18,776 nucleotides of DNA. Origin: Chrysochromulina parva. Lineage: Eukaryota; Haptophyta; Prymnesiales; Chrysochromulinaceae. Shown one piece after another: positions 1-7,315 of this stretch. The position numbers and the translations under genes are program-made. Under the pieces are notes generated by a model that saw only the letters and a program-made list of their open reading frames with translations, was not told the DNA's origin and made no database searches. Position 1 is the first letter of the stretch. Each line of letters starts with the position of its first letter. Location of the stretch: assembly GCA_002887195.1 (NCBI GenBank), contig PJAB01000950.1, positions 1 through 18,776 on the forward strand. Reading direction: 5' to 3'.

Positions 1-1
1 G

Positions 2-796
2 GCGCACGCGGCGGCGGCGGTGCAGGCGCAGGTGCAGCAGCCCGTGCCGCTCTCGGTGCCGCACGGGGCGGCTGGGGTGGGGCCCGTCGGGTACGACCGG
101 ATGGGTGGCCAGCCGATGGATACCGCTCCGCCTGGCCGGCCCGCGGCCCCTGCCAACAAGAAGGCCCCCATCGAGTTCGACCAGGCGATCAACTACGTGA
201 CCAAGATCAAGACGCGCTTCGCCAAGCAGCCCGAGGCGTACAAGGCCTTCGTCGAAATCTTGCACACGTACCAAAAGGAGAGCTACGGCTGCACACGTAC
301 CAAAAGGAGCAGGCACACGTACCAAAAGGAGCAGAAGACCATCAAGGAGGTGTACGAGCAGGTCTCTCACCTCTTCAAGAGCCATACCGACTTGCTCAGC
401 GAGTTTTCACAGTTCCTGCCTGACGGCTCGCCCGAGGCGGGCGGGCTGCTCGGAGGAACTCTCGGAGGCTCAAAGATGACCACAGGACGAGACGAGCGCC
501 CACAGGTTGACCCTGTTTCGCGCCCCCTGGAAGCGAGCTTTGTGGACCTCGGGGGGGAGTCGCAATGGCCCGGCTTCGAAGCTGCGAATGACGATGCCTC
601 CTCATCCGCGATCCTTGGCATGAGCTCCGAGCTGATGGTGCAGCCCGATGACCCCGTGCCAGGCGCTCACGACGCCGGCATTGATTACGGCGTGCTCGCT
701 GCGGACATCGCGGCCGATAACATGGCAGCTCACATCGCTGCCGTTTTGCAGTCGGCCGCCGCCTTGATGGGTGGCCAGCAGCCTGATCGCGGGTAA
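2..796 (+). CDS. SIN3-like protein, single PAH domain (5' partial)
   Basis: The frame is open from the left edge, so the N terminus lies outside the window. After an Ala/Gln/Pro-rich stretch comes a paired amphipathic helix (PAH) domain, starting near [18 protein letters not shown] and ending [18 protein letters not shown], the classic SIN3 PAH signature. In known SIN3 corepressors, PAH domains dock short helices of DNA-binding factors in the nucleus and recruit histone deacetylase. The domain is interrupted between helices 2 and 3 by an in-frame 17-residue insertion made of repeats of its own coding DNA (262-334). After the PAH comes an acidic, low-complexity tail of about 120 residues and a TAA at 794-796. 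No second PAH or HDAC-interaction domain follows, so this is either a short SIN3-like paralogue or a gene whose later exons I cannot see. The PAH call is firm; the gene structure is not. Confidence 0.75.
   Translation, partial: AHAAAAVQAQVQQPVPLSVPHGAAGVGPVGYDRMGGQPMDTAPPGRPAAPANKKAPIEFDQAINYVTKIKTRFAKQPEAYKAFVEILHTYQKESYGCTRTKRSRHTYQKEQKTIKEVYEQVSHLFKSHTDLLSEFSQFLPDGSPEAGGLLGGTLGGSKMTTGRDERPQVDPVSRPLEASFVDLGGESQWPGFEAANDDASSSAILGMSSELMVQPDDPVPGAHDAGIDYGVLAADIAADNMAAHIAAVLQSAAALMGGQQPDRG
262..334 (+). repeat. Three direct copies of a 19-22 bp repeat inside the PAH coding region
   Basis: The 19-mer GCACACGTACCAAAAGGAG occurs at 262-280, 291-309 and 313-331. Copies 2 and 3 form a perfect 22-bp tandem (291-312, 313-334). 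Copies 1 and 3 are in the PAH reading frame (HTYQKE) and 51 nt apart. Copy 2 is in another frame (CTRTKR), so only the combined event preserves the frame. Confidence 0.9.
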
Positions 797-1117
797 TGGC
801 ACGGGCGGCCTGCTTGGACCGCCCAATAGGTTTAGGCACATATTTGAGGCTCCATTTTCCCTTGCCATTTTCATGCGCTCCCAGAGGCGTGTGAAGTTGT
901 GTGTGAAGTTGTGTGTGTGTTTTGGGATAGGAAGTACGATGCTGAACGGTATTGTACTGTATTGCAATCTTTGTTCTTTTCGGATCGACGAGTGAGTGAG
1001 TGACACTCACTCACTCACTCACTCACTCACTCACTCACTCACTCACTCACTCACTCACTCACTCACTCACTCACGGATCGACGCGCTGTTCCGGGCGCGA
1101 CGTCGGCGAAAAGCAAG
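797..1117. other. Intergenic region between SIN3-like and Maf-GNAT genes
   Basis: This 321-bp stretch shows no coding signal. It holds a GT-rich tract with two copies of GTGTGAAGTTGTG around 889-915, then the GAGT/CACT repeat block (990-1074). A short GC-rich leader (1075-1117) lies just before the next ATG. It presumably contains the 3' UTR of the first gene and the promoter and 5' UTR of the next. I see no clear polyadenylation signal. Confidence 0.6.
1004..1074. repeat. (CACT)n microsatellite, about 17.75 copies
   Basis: This is an uninterrupted CACT tetranucleotide array. It is preceded by a short run of the complementary motif (GAGTGAGTGAGTGA, 990-1003), so a hairpin with a stem of up to 14 bp is possible. 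The 10-mer CGGATCGACG occurs on both sides of the block, at 981-990 and 1074-1083. Confidence 0.95.
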
Positions 1118-2925
1118 ATGCCGCGACTTGTTCTCGGCTCCTCCTCCGCCTTCCGGCGCGCGCTCTTTGAGGAACACTTTCCGCTAGAGCGCAGCTCGTT
1201 CCGATCGCCCGACATAGATGAGAATGCTATTCGGCACACTGACGCACAGACTCTCACCCGGCTGATTGCCAATGCCAAGGCGGATGCGTTGGTGGAGCAG
1301 ATGCTCAGCGAGGATCCGGCGGCTGATGCGCTCCTGATCTGCATGGACCAAGTCGTAGTGTGTGACGGTTGCATCCGCGAGAAGCCCACATCCGAAGCAG
1401 AGGCACGCCGATTCCTCGCAAGCTACCAGGCTGGCTCCAAGGCTGAGTGTGTAAACGGTTGCGTGGTCCACGATTTGAAGACGGGCGAGCGGCGCGCTGC
1501 AAACGAGATTGCGTCGGTGAGCTTCGACTCCTTCCCCGAGTCGACGATCGACGAGGCCATCGCGCAAGGACGCATCTACAACTCGTCGGGTGCGTTCGCC
1601 ATCGACGATCCGCTCTTTGCTCCATTTGTGACTCGGTTGGAAGGCGCACGTGACGCCGTCATCGGCCTCCCCTTGAGGACGCTCCGGCGGCTGCTGGACG
1701 AGGTGTCGTCATCTTCGTCGTCGGCGGCGGCATCGTCGGCGTCCGCTGGCGAGGCGGCCGACCGTGACGACGGTGATGCGAGGCCACCGCCCAAGCCGGT
1801 ACCTTCACAGCTCGTGCCTTCACAGCTCGTGCCCGGTCTAGTGCTGCGTGTGCTGCGACCCGACGACGAGGCGGCGGCAGTTGCCCTATTCGCGAGTGGC
1901 ATGCACGAGACGATCATCTCGGGCCTCCGCGCCGAGCTTGTGCAGCCGTGCAGACGTGCGGCGGCTCTCTCACTGGCCCTTCTGGTCGCCCTCGGTGTGA
2001 TTGCGCGCAATTGGGTTTGGGCGATGGCAATGCAGCTCTTCGGCCTCGGCATGGCGCAGGCCGCCACCGTCACAGCCTTCAAGACCCCGTCGCCGGCCCA
2101 CCTCAAGATTGAAGCTGCTGCGATGCCGGCGGCCCTTGGGCTGTGCTTCGCCCTTGTGTGCAGCGCTCTCGTCTATTGGCTGGCCCCTCAAAGGCTCGCG
2201 AGCAACTACGTCAACTCAAGTCTGGAGGACGACATGAAAAGTCCCTACGCCCACTACCTGAGCTCTCCGGGCTCCTGCTTCTGGGTGGCGATCGACGATG
2301 CCTCGGGGCAGGTGTGCGGCTGATGCCACTGAATTGACGAGCGCCACTGATGACCATTCCTAATATGGCTGATGCCACTGAATTGACGAGCGCCACTGAT
2401 GACCACTAATTGCCACTGATGACCACGAATTGCCACGAATTGCCACGGATTGCCACGGATGACCACGAATTGCCACGGGTCATCAGGTGTGCGGCACGGT
2501 GGCCGTGCAACGGGCGAGCGCGCCGTGGAGGGGCGCGGCTGATGGCACCGATGCTGAGCTTCGTCGGATGAGCGTTGCGAGCTGGGCAAGGGGTATGCTC
2601 ATTGCCACGGATGACCACGGATGACCACTGATTGTGATTGATTGCCACGGATGGCCACTGATGACCACTGATTGCGATTGAGTGCCACTCTTCGTGCTCG
2701 CCACCAATCACAGGCACGGGTGTCGCTAAGGCCCTGTTTGCCGAACTCAAACGGTTCTGCGATCAAGCGGGCTATCATCGGGTCGTGCTGGAGACCTCGA
2801 CGTTGCAGGCGGACGCGCATGGGCGGCTGTACCCATCGCTCGGGTTCGAGCCTGTGAAGGTGAAGCCCCTATTCGGAAACGTCAAGTCGACGAGCTTTGC
2901 CCTCAAGCTGTCGAAAACGGATTGA
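1118..2925 (+). CDS. Maf nucleotide pyrophosphatase fused to NAT8-like GNAT acetyltransferase
   Basis: Exons are 1118-2311, 2487-2592 and 2714-2925, giving 503 residues. Residues 1-195 are a complete Maf/HAM1-like NTP pyrophosphatase domain: SSSAFRR near the N terminus (family form SxSPRR), DIDE at 32-35, MDQVV at 76-80, REKP at 87-90, SSGAF at 156-160 and GLP at 183-185. This family hydrolyses non-canonical nucleoside triphosphates. A Ser/Ala/Pro linker with a 15-bp duplication (VPSQL twice) leads to a NAT8/camello-like GNAT domain. Two hydrophobic segments (about 283-300 and 336-357) precede FWVAIDDASGQ. Splicing then restores the strand ELRRMSV, the acetyl-CoA loop R433-GTG-V-A438 and the C-terminal GYHRVVLETS and LYPSLGFEPV. 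The domains share one uninterrupted first exon, so the fusion does not depend on splicing. Activity of either half is inferred from motifs only. Confidence 0.85.
2312..2486 (+). other. Intron 1 of Maf-GNAT gene: introner-like, 10-bp repeats, 12-bp flanking repeat
   Basis: The intron is a 175-nt GT/AG intron, CAG|GTGTGC to CATCAG|GTGTGC. The 12-mer CAGGTGTGCGGC occurs at both boundaries (2309-2320 and 2484-2495), spanning each splice site. The body is a 10-bp periodic array, clearest at 2401-2480 (units such as TGCCACGGAT and GACCACGAAT). A 37-bp segment is duplicated inside it (2320-2356 and 2369-2405). Removal joins SGQ to VCGTVAV in phase 0. Reading through would stop at 2321-2323. Confidence 0.9.
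2593..2713 (+). other. Intron 2 of Maf-GNAT gene: 10-bp repeat array
   Basis: The intron is a 121-nt intron, AGGG|GTATGC to ATCACAG|GCACGG. It contains nine consecutive 10-mers (2601-2690) of the same family, e.g. ATTGCCACGG, ATGACCACGG and ATGACCACTG. It splits a glycine codon inside the acetyl-CoA-binding loop. Splicing rebuilds ARGTGVAKAL, which matches the NAT8-type RGxGIAKAL signature. No clean flanking direct repeat is visible, and the end is CACAG rather than CATCAG. Confidence 0.85.
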
Positions 2926-3151
2926 AGGAGTGTACAGCGGCGTATGTTCTATGTTGATAATTTCATACACGCGCCACGCGAATCTAGTGTGGAGATGAGC
3001 GTGTGAGAGCTTGTCCGCATGGCTGTGGTGCCTCGAGGTGTGGGGGCCTTGACGCGTTCCGTGGTTTTTCGCGGAGCCGCGGACAATAATGGACAATTTT
3101 GGGATCCGCGTGGCGTAGAGGCGTACAAAATTCCCCGAAAAGCGAACGATC

Positions 3152-4100
3152 ATGCGAGCCATTCGCTCCCGCGCGACCCAGATGCCCGCGCTGCCCTCGG
3201 GCGCGTTCTTGGAGCTGCAGGAGCTCAACGCTGCGGCCGTGGCGTCGAGTGGCTCGGCTGCGACCGAGCAGCATTCAGGTTCCCTCGGCGGACGCGTCTG
3301 GAAGTCGGCCGCAGCGTTGTGCAGGTGGCAAAGAGCTCACGCCTCACTGTTCGAAGGGACGCGGGTGATTGAGCTTGGCAGCGGCACGGGTGCTGTCGGG
3401 CTGTACGCAGCCGGCTGTCACGCCTCGCGTGTCATTCTGACAGATGGATCGGATGAAGTGCAAACGCTCATGCAGACGAACGTGGAGCGCAATCGCAGTC
3501 TCCTTCCGACCCAAGGGAGCATTGCCGTCGCTCGGCTACGCTGGGGCCGTGACGACGCTCCGAGCGAGCCGTTTGATTGGGTGCTTGCTAGCGATGGTGC
3601 GCGACCCGCGTCTGCACCTTGCCGATCGAGCCTGATGCGTGAGTGCACTGCTCCTCCTCTCTGTGCTCACGGTACGCATTATTGAGTGTCCCCATTTGCT
3701 CGCAGTGACGCCATACTACGAGGCACACAGGCCGCTCTGCCACACCATCTCCTCGATCCTCAAGGAATCCCGTCGACGAGGTACATCGACCCGCGTCATC
3801 ATGTGCGAGGAGCACGGCGCGCCCATCGCAGCCGACGTCGGAGGTTCTATAAATAGATCCCATTCACACTCCCATGAGCAGTACGACTACGACGCTCGGC
3901 TGCAGTCGACGGGCCAGTTCTTCGACTCCGCGTTTGAGGACTGGCAGGAGGCAGCCGGTGAGAATGGGCTGAAGGTCGAGCCCTTGCTGCCAACGGTCGC
4001 CATGGTGAGTCGCGACGGGCGCCATGGCGGGCGCCTGAGCTGGGACCTTCAAGCATTCTCGTTATCCATTCCTTTCCTAACCGAAGTGACGTTGTTGTAA
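3152..4100 (+). CDS. METTL21-type (Methyltransf_16) protein methyltransferase
   Basis: Exons are 3152-3596 and 3706 to at least 4004. The product carries the Methyltransf_16 series: GGRVWKSAAALCRW (47-59), SAM-binding motif I VIELGSGTGAVGL (72-84), VILTDGSDEVQTLMQTNVERN (94-114) and FDWVLASD (141-148). After a 109-nt intron the protein continues VTPYYEAHRPLCHTISSIL. Restoring DVxxYY after the acidic loop supports the junction. Relatives methylate lysines on chaperones and translation factors using S-adenosylmethionine; the substrate here is unknown. An in-frame stop at 4098-4100 gives 279 residues. However, ATG|GTGAGT at 4002-4010 followed by a pyrimidine tract and CTAAC (4077-4081) suggests another intron, so the last 30 or so residues and the true stop are uncertain. 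The start ATG is the first in frame before conserved sequence. Confidence 0.75.
3597..3705 (+). other. Intron of methyltransferase gene (ordinary type)
   Basis: The intron is a 109-nt intron, GATG|GTGCGC to TTTGCTCGCAG|TGACG. It splits a valine codon after the first base. It has a pyrimidine-rich 3' end and no 10-bp periodicity or flanking repeat. It therefore serves as a useful contrast to the repeat-built introns. Confidence 0.85.
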
Positions 4101-4105
4101 GCGAG
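4005..4105 (+). other. Possible second intron of methyltransferase gene
   Basis: A strong donor (ATG|GTGAGT, GT at 4005-4006), a pyrimidine tract (about 4060-4076) and a branch-like CTAAC (4077-4081) are present. Candidate acceptors end at 4102, 4105, 4110 or 4123, and all are non-CAG. Using 4102 or 4110 gives short C termini. Using 4105 or 4123 gives a frame starting ASLDCETWRVH, which resembles a final beta strand but runs on toward the next gene. The end given here is one option only. Confidence 0.45.
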
Positions 4106-4173
4106 GCGAGCCTTGACTGTGAGACATGGCGCGTACATACCAACAAACCCGGAAGCGGAGCTGATTCGTCAGA

Positions 4174-4179
4174 AATAAA
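4174..4179 (+). promoter_or_regulatory. Candidate polyadenylation signal AATAAA
   Basis: AATAAA lies 74 nt after the 4100 stop of the methyltransferase and 100 nt before the signal-peptide ATG of the next gene, where a polyadenylation signal would be expected. The hexamer alone is weak evidence. Confidence 0.35.
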
Positions 4180-4278
4180 CGCTCGCTTTTCCCGAGTCCA
4201 CACATGGTGCCGTGTAGGTCGTGTTGCAGGGTCGTGTCTGCACGAGGAGCGTGTGGACGATGGCGGTGGCGGTGGAAT

Positions 4279-6849
4279 ATGCCCACGCTGCTGTTTACAG
4301 TGCTGCTTCTGGCATCTCACTCGGACGCGGCCGATGCACCCAGTCCCGGTGTGAGGTATCGGGCCGCGGTCGTCGAGATTTACCCAGCGCCGTACACCAG
4401 CTGGGACGGCACTGCCGCAGGTGCCGTCGCTCTCATGATGATGAACGTCAAGACCGCCGATGAGTGGGCAGGCAGGGCCGCTGCGCAGGGCGCGCAGATC
4501 GTGGTCTTTCCCGAAGATTTCATCAGCTCCTTTGGTGGCGGAGGACCGCACTGGCGCTCAAAGTACATCACGCCGCCCAACTTTGCAGAGCCGCTGCCAG
4601 AGGCGGGCATCACGATGTGCGGCGCCGACTTTAAGGACTCTCCGGTGGCGAGCGCTCTCGCGTGCATCTCCAAGAAGCACGACGTCGTCCTCGTTGTCGG
4701 CCTCGGCATCACCGCTCCCTGCGTGCCCAAGCAGAACGCCTTCGACGACCGTCTGCTGCCGTGCAACGAGCGGAGCCACATGGGCCAGTTCGATGGGGCA
4801 GCGGCCTTTGGGCGCAAAGGCGAGCTGCTGGGCTCGTACTCCAAGTCGCACCTCGCCTATACATGGCGGCACAATGCCGACGTGTGGATGGAAGCGGCCG
4901 ACGCGCGGCCAGCCTTTTTCGATGCCCCACTGAGCACGGGCGTCGTCCGCTTCGGTTTCATCATCGACAACGATGCGAATTTCGGCGACCCGATGCTGTC
5001 CTTGCTCGAGCATGGGGTGCGCGACGTCGTGGCGCCTATGTGCCTGCTCAATCCCGGCTACAGCAGCTTCTCGGGCGCCGTCTCGGGCGCGCGCTCGAGC
5101 CGTTTCGCGAGCGGCCCTGGTGCGTTGGCCTTCCAGTCGGCCTTGGCAAGCGGGTACGGCATCAACCTGTTGGCCGCCAACGGGCGGATGGGTGCGTGGG
5201 TGAGCGGCTCAGGCATCTGGCCGGCGGACCGGACCTTGGCACCGATTCAGCACTACGACCGCTCCTTGCATGAGGGTGCCTCCTCCCGCGTCGCCCAATA
5301 CGACGCCCATTCCAACGGCAGCACGACCACCACCATCTGCGGCGTGGTGGGCGAGCGGCTCGGGTGTGTGGCGGGTGGCGAGTCCCGCGCCTGGCTGGGC
5401 GTGCTTGACCTTGTGAGCGGTGGCAGTCTTGGGGGCCGGGGCCGCGCGCCCCTCGTGACGAAGCTCGGCCGTGCTGCTGGCGAGGGGGAGGCGCCCCTCG
5501 TGACGACACTCGGCGCAAAGCTGAACGTACCCGCTCTGGGCGAGCCCGGGACGATTGAGGCGGTCTGGTTTGGGGACGCGACGGCGGGTGGCATCGGCGG
5601 CATGGGCAACAGCAGTGGCGACAGTCTGACAGCAAGTGCAGGTGGCATCGTGTGCACTGGCCGTGCACCGCAACTGCGCACCCTAGGCTCGAGCTACGCG
5701 CTGGTCGCCGGCGCGGGCCTGCTGCCCCTCGGCGTCTATGTGGAGATTTGCACGATCTCCGCTTGCCCTCGTTCCTCCTCGCCACAGGATTGCCTCTACC
5801 CCCCCCTACCGGCGAGCTCGGAGATCTGCCCTTCCGGGCTCAAGTGCGCCACCGACGAGGCCGAGGCGGCGGCAGCCAAGGCGAGGGCAGCAGCGAGTGC
5901 CTCGTTGGCGGTCCCCATCGCCATGAATGTGACCATGCGCAGCCGCTACACCAACGTGTTCTGGTCAACTGCCCTGTGCACCAACGGCTCGGTCCCACAT
6001 CCCCGCCCTCCACTACCTAGCCTAGAGCCCACCACCACTTCCTCCCAAGGATCCCCAATAGAGTATGAGGGTACCAGCGCGAGTGCCTCGACTTTCAGCG
6101 CCGCCACCACCACGTCCCACGTGCTGTCACATTCACAGAGCTGCGCAGTGCTCTCGACGACGCTCGAGGGGCGCTTGCTCTACCACGGGCAGCGCCCCAT
6201 ATGCCCGCACGGATTGCTCTTTTGTGACCAGTACTCTTACACCCCCCCCGGCGTGGGCCCCTCGAAGACCGAGGAGGCCGTCCAGATACTCCGTGTCAGC
6301 CTCTACGGCTTCAGCTTCATCGTCTTCATCGTCTTCTCCATCCGCCTGATGTCCGTCCGGCCGGGGAGAGGCGGCAGCTTCGCCCATTACCCACGCCCTC
6401 CCCCCATCTTGACGTATTCGCTCGTCATCCGACGTCCCAAGTGGAGCATCTTTGGCTCCGAAGGACAAGCCAAGGCCGAGCAGCTCATAGCGACGCAGAT
6501 CGAGTGCCCTGTGTGCCTCGAGCCCTTTGAGGACGGCACGCCCAACGGCCGGCCCTATGAGGTGCAGGGCTGCCAGATTCATAGGCTCTGTGTCGAGTGC
6601 GCGCAGCAGTGGAGGGAGGCGAGGGCGGATGACGTGCTTCAAGCGGTCCTGTGCCCCGTGTGTCGGAGTGGCGCCGAGTTCCACATTATGCGATCCAGAG
6701 CGAGCCCAAGGTACATCACGCAGGACACGGAGCGCACGTCGTCGTCTGCGTCGCCCACGCTGCGGCCCGAGGTGCATGCTGTCGCCGACCCGAGGATCTT
6801 GCGCTTGCGGGGCCTTGCACTTGCCGCGGGGCGTAGCACGCTGGTGTGA
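4279..6849 (+). CDS. Vanin/biotinidase-like ectodomain, transmembrane helix, C3HC4 RING protein
   Basis: I chose the ATG at 4279 because it opens directly into a signal peptide (MPTLLFTVLLLASHSDA). An in-frame ATG at 4204 would put a basic, Cys-rich leader in front. The product is 856 residues with no introns. Residues 28-330 match the vanin/biotinidase branch of nitrilases: VVFPEDF with E79, YSKSHL with K189, RFGFIIDNDANFGDP (224-238) and YGINLLAANG with SGSGIW. The nucleophile Cys position, aligned to FTCFD of biotinidase, is Asp230, so amidase activity is unlikely. A variable Gly/Ser region with a 45-nt internal duplication (16-mers at 5446 and 5491) follows. A hydrophobic helix lies at about 670-690. 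The RING is C743-x2-C746-x18-C765-x2-H768-x2-C771-x2-C774-x17-C792-x2-C795. The predicted topology is lumenal pseudo-hydrolase and cytosolic E3 ligase, as in PA-TM-RING proteins. Confidence 0.88.
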   Translation: MPTLLFTVLLLASHSDAADAPSPGVRYRAAVVEIYPAPYTSWDGTAAGAVALMMMNVKTADEWAGRAAAQGAQIVVFPEDFISSFGGGGPHWRSKYITPPNFAEPLPEAGITMCGADFKDSPVASALACISKKHDVVLVVGLGITAPCVPKQNAFDDRLLPCNERSHMGQFDGAAAFGRKGELLGSYSKSHLAYTWRHNADVWMEAADARPAFFDAPLSTGVVRFGFIIDNDANFGDPMLSLLEHGVRDVVAPMCLLNPGYSSFSGAVSGARSSRFASGPGALAFQSALASGYGINLLAANGRMGAWVSGSGIWPADRTLAPIQHYDRSLHEGASSRVAQYDAHSNGSTTTTICGVVGERLGCVAGGESRAWLGVLDLVSGGSLGGRGRAPLVTKLGRAAGEGEAPLVTTLGAKLNVPALGEPGTIEAVWFGDATAGGIGGMGNSSGDSLTASAGGIVCTGRAPQLRTLGSSYALVAGAGLLPLGVYVEICTISACPRSSSPQDCLYPPLPASSEICPSGLKCATDEAEAAAAKARAAASASLAVPIAMNVTMRSRYTNVFWSTALCTNGSVPHPRPPLPSLEPTTTSSQGSPIEYEGTSASASTFSAATTTSHVLSHSQSCAVLSTTLEGRLLYHGQRPICPHGLLFCDQYSYTPPGVGPSKTEEAVQILRVSLYGFSFIVFIVFSIRLMSVRPGRGGSFAHYPRPPPILTYSLVIRRPKWSIFGSEGQAKAEQLIATQIECPVCLEPFEDGTPNGRPYEVQGCQIHRLCVECAQQWREARADDVLQAVLCPVCRSGAEFHIMRSRASPRYITQDTERTSSSASPTLRPEVHAVADPRILRLRGLALAAGRSTLV

Positions 6850-7315
6850 CGCGTCGTGTAGGGCCGCAGCGGACGGGCTCGGGCAGCGTCGAGCGTGCAG
6901 CCGAGACCCGAGAGCCGAGCGGGCTGACCGTGCTCCGTGGCGTGGATCGCGCGGCACGCGCGCACCGGCCCGGAGCCGGACGCGGGGCATTTGTGGAATT
7001 GTGTGAGTGCGTCGCGAGACGGCTTTGAATTCGCAATAAAATCAAAAAGAGAGGTCCGCACGGCACGCAAGACGTTCCTCTCCGGCGCCTCCGCGCGGCA
7101 CCGATCCGCTCCGTCCCGGGTGGTCCTAACGAGAGGATTCACGCCCCGGATTCATGGGCATGCTTTCCTCATGTGCCCTGTGCTCTCAGCAGCCCCCACA
7201 AGTCACACAACGACGCGCCCACGCCTGCTCCCGCGACCGCCGCGCTCCCTCTCGCATGCTCCCCCTCCCGTCGGGGCGCCCGAGACGGCGCCCATGTCCT
7301 CGTGCTGGGCTCGGC
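6850..7315. other. Convergent intergenic region (RING gene / CFAP251)
   Basis: These 466 bp separate the stops of two convergent genes. The only site of note is AATAAA at 7035-7040, a possible polyadenylation signal for the + strand RING gene. I see no credible conserved ORF, tRNA or repeat array. Confidence 0.5.

Noticed and set aside
2321..2323. TGA as the true end of the Maf-GNAT gene (401 residues)
   Set aside because: The GNAT domain would lack its acetyl-CoA loop. Conserved sequence resumes at 2487 in a compatible phase with good splice sites.
2843..2852. GGTTCGAGCC, resembling a tRNA B box
   Set aside because: It is part of the conserved GNAT coding sequence (GFEPV), and no acceptor stem or A box surrounds it.
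3848..3856. TATAAATAG, a perfect TATA-like box
   Set aside because: It lies within the open reading frame of the second methyltransferase exon, 430 bp from the next start codon and with no gene start nearby. Most likely chance.
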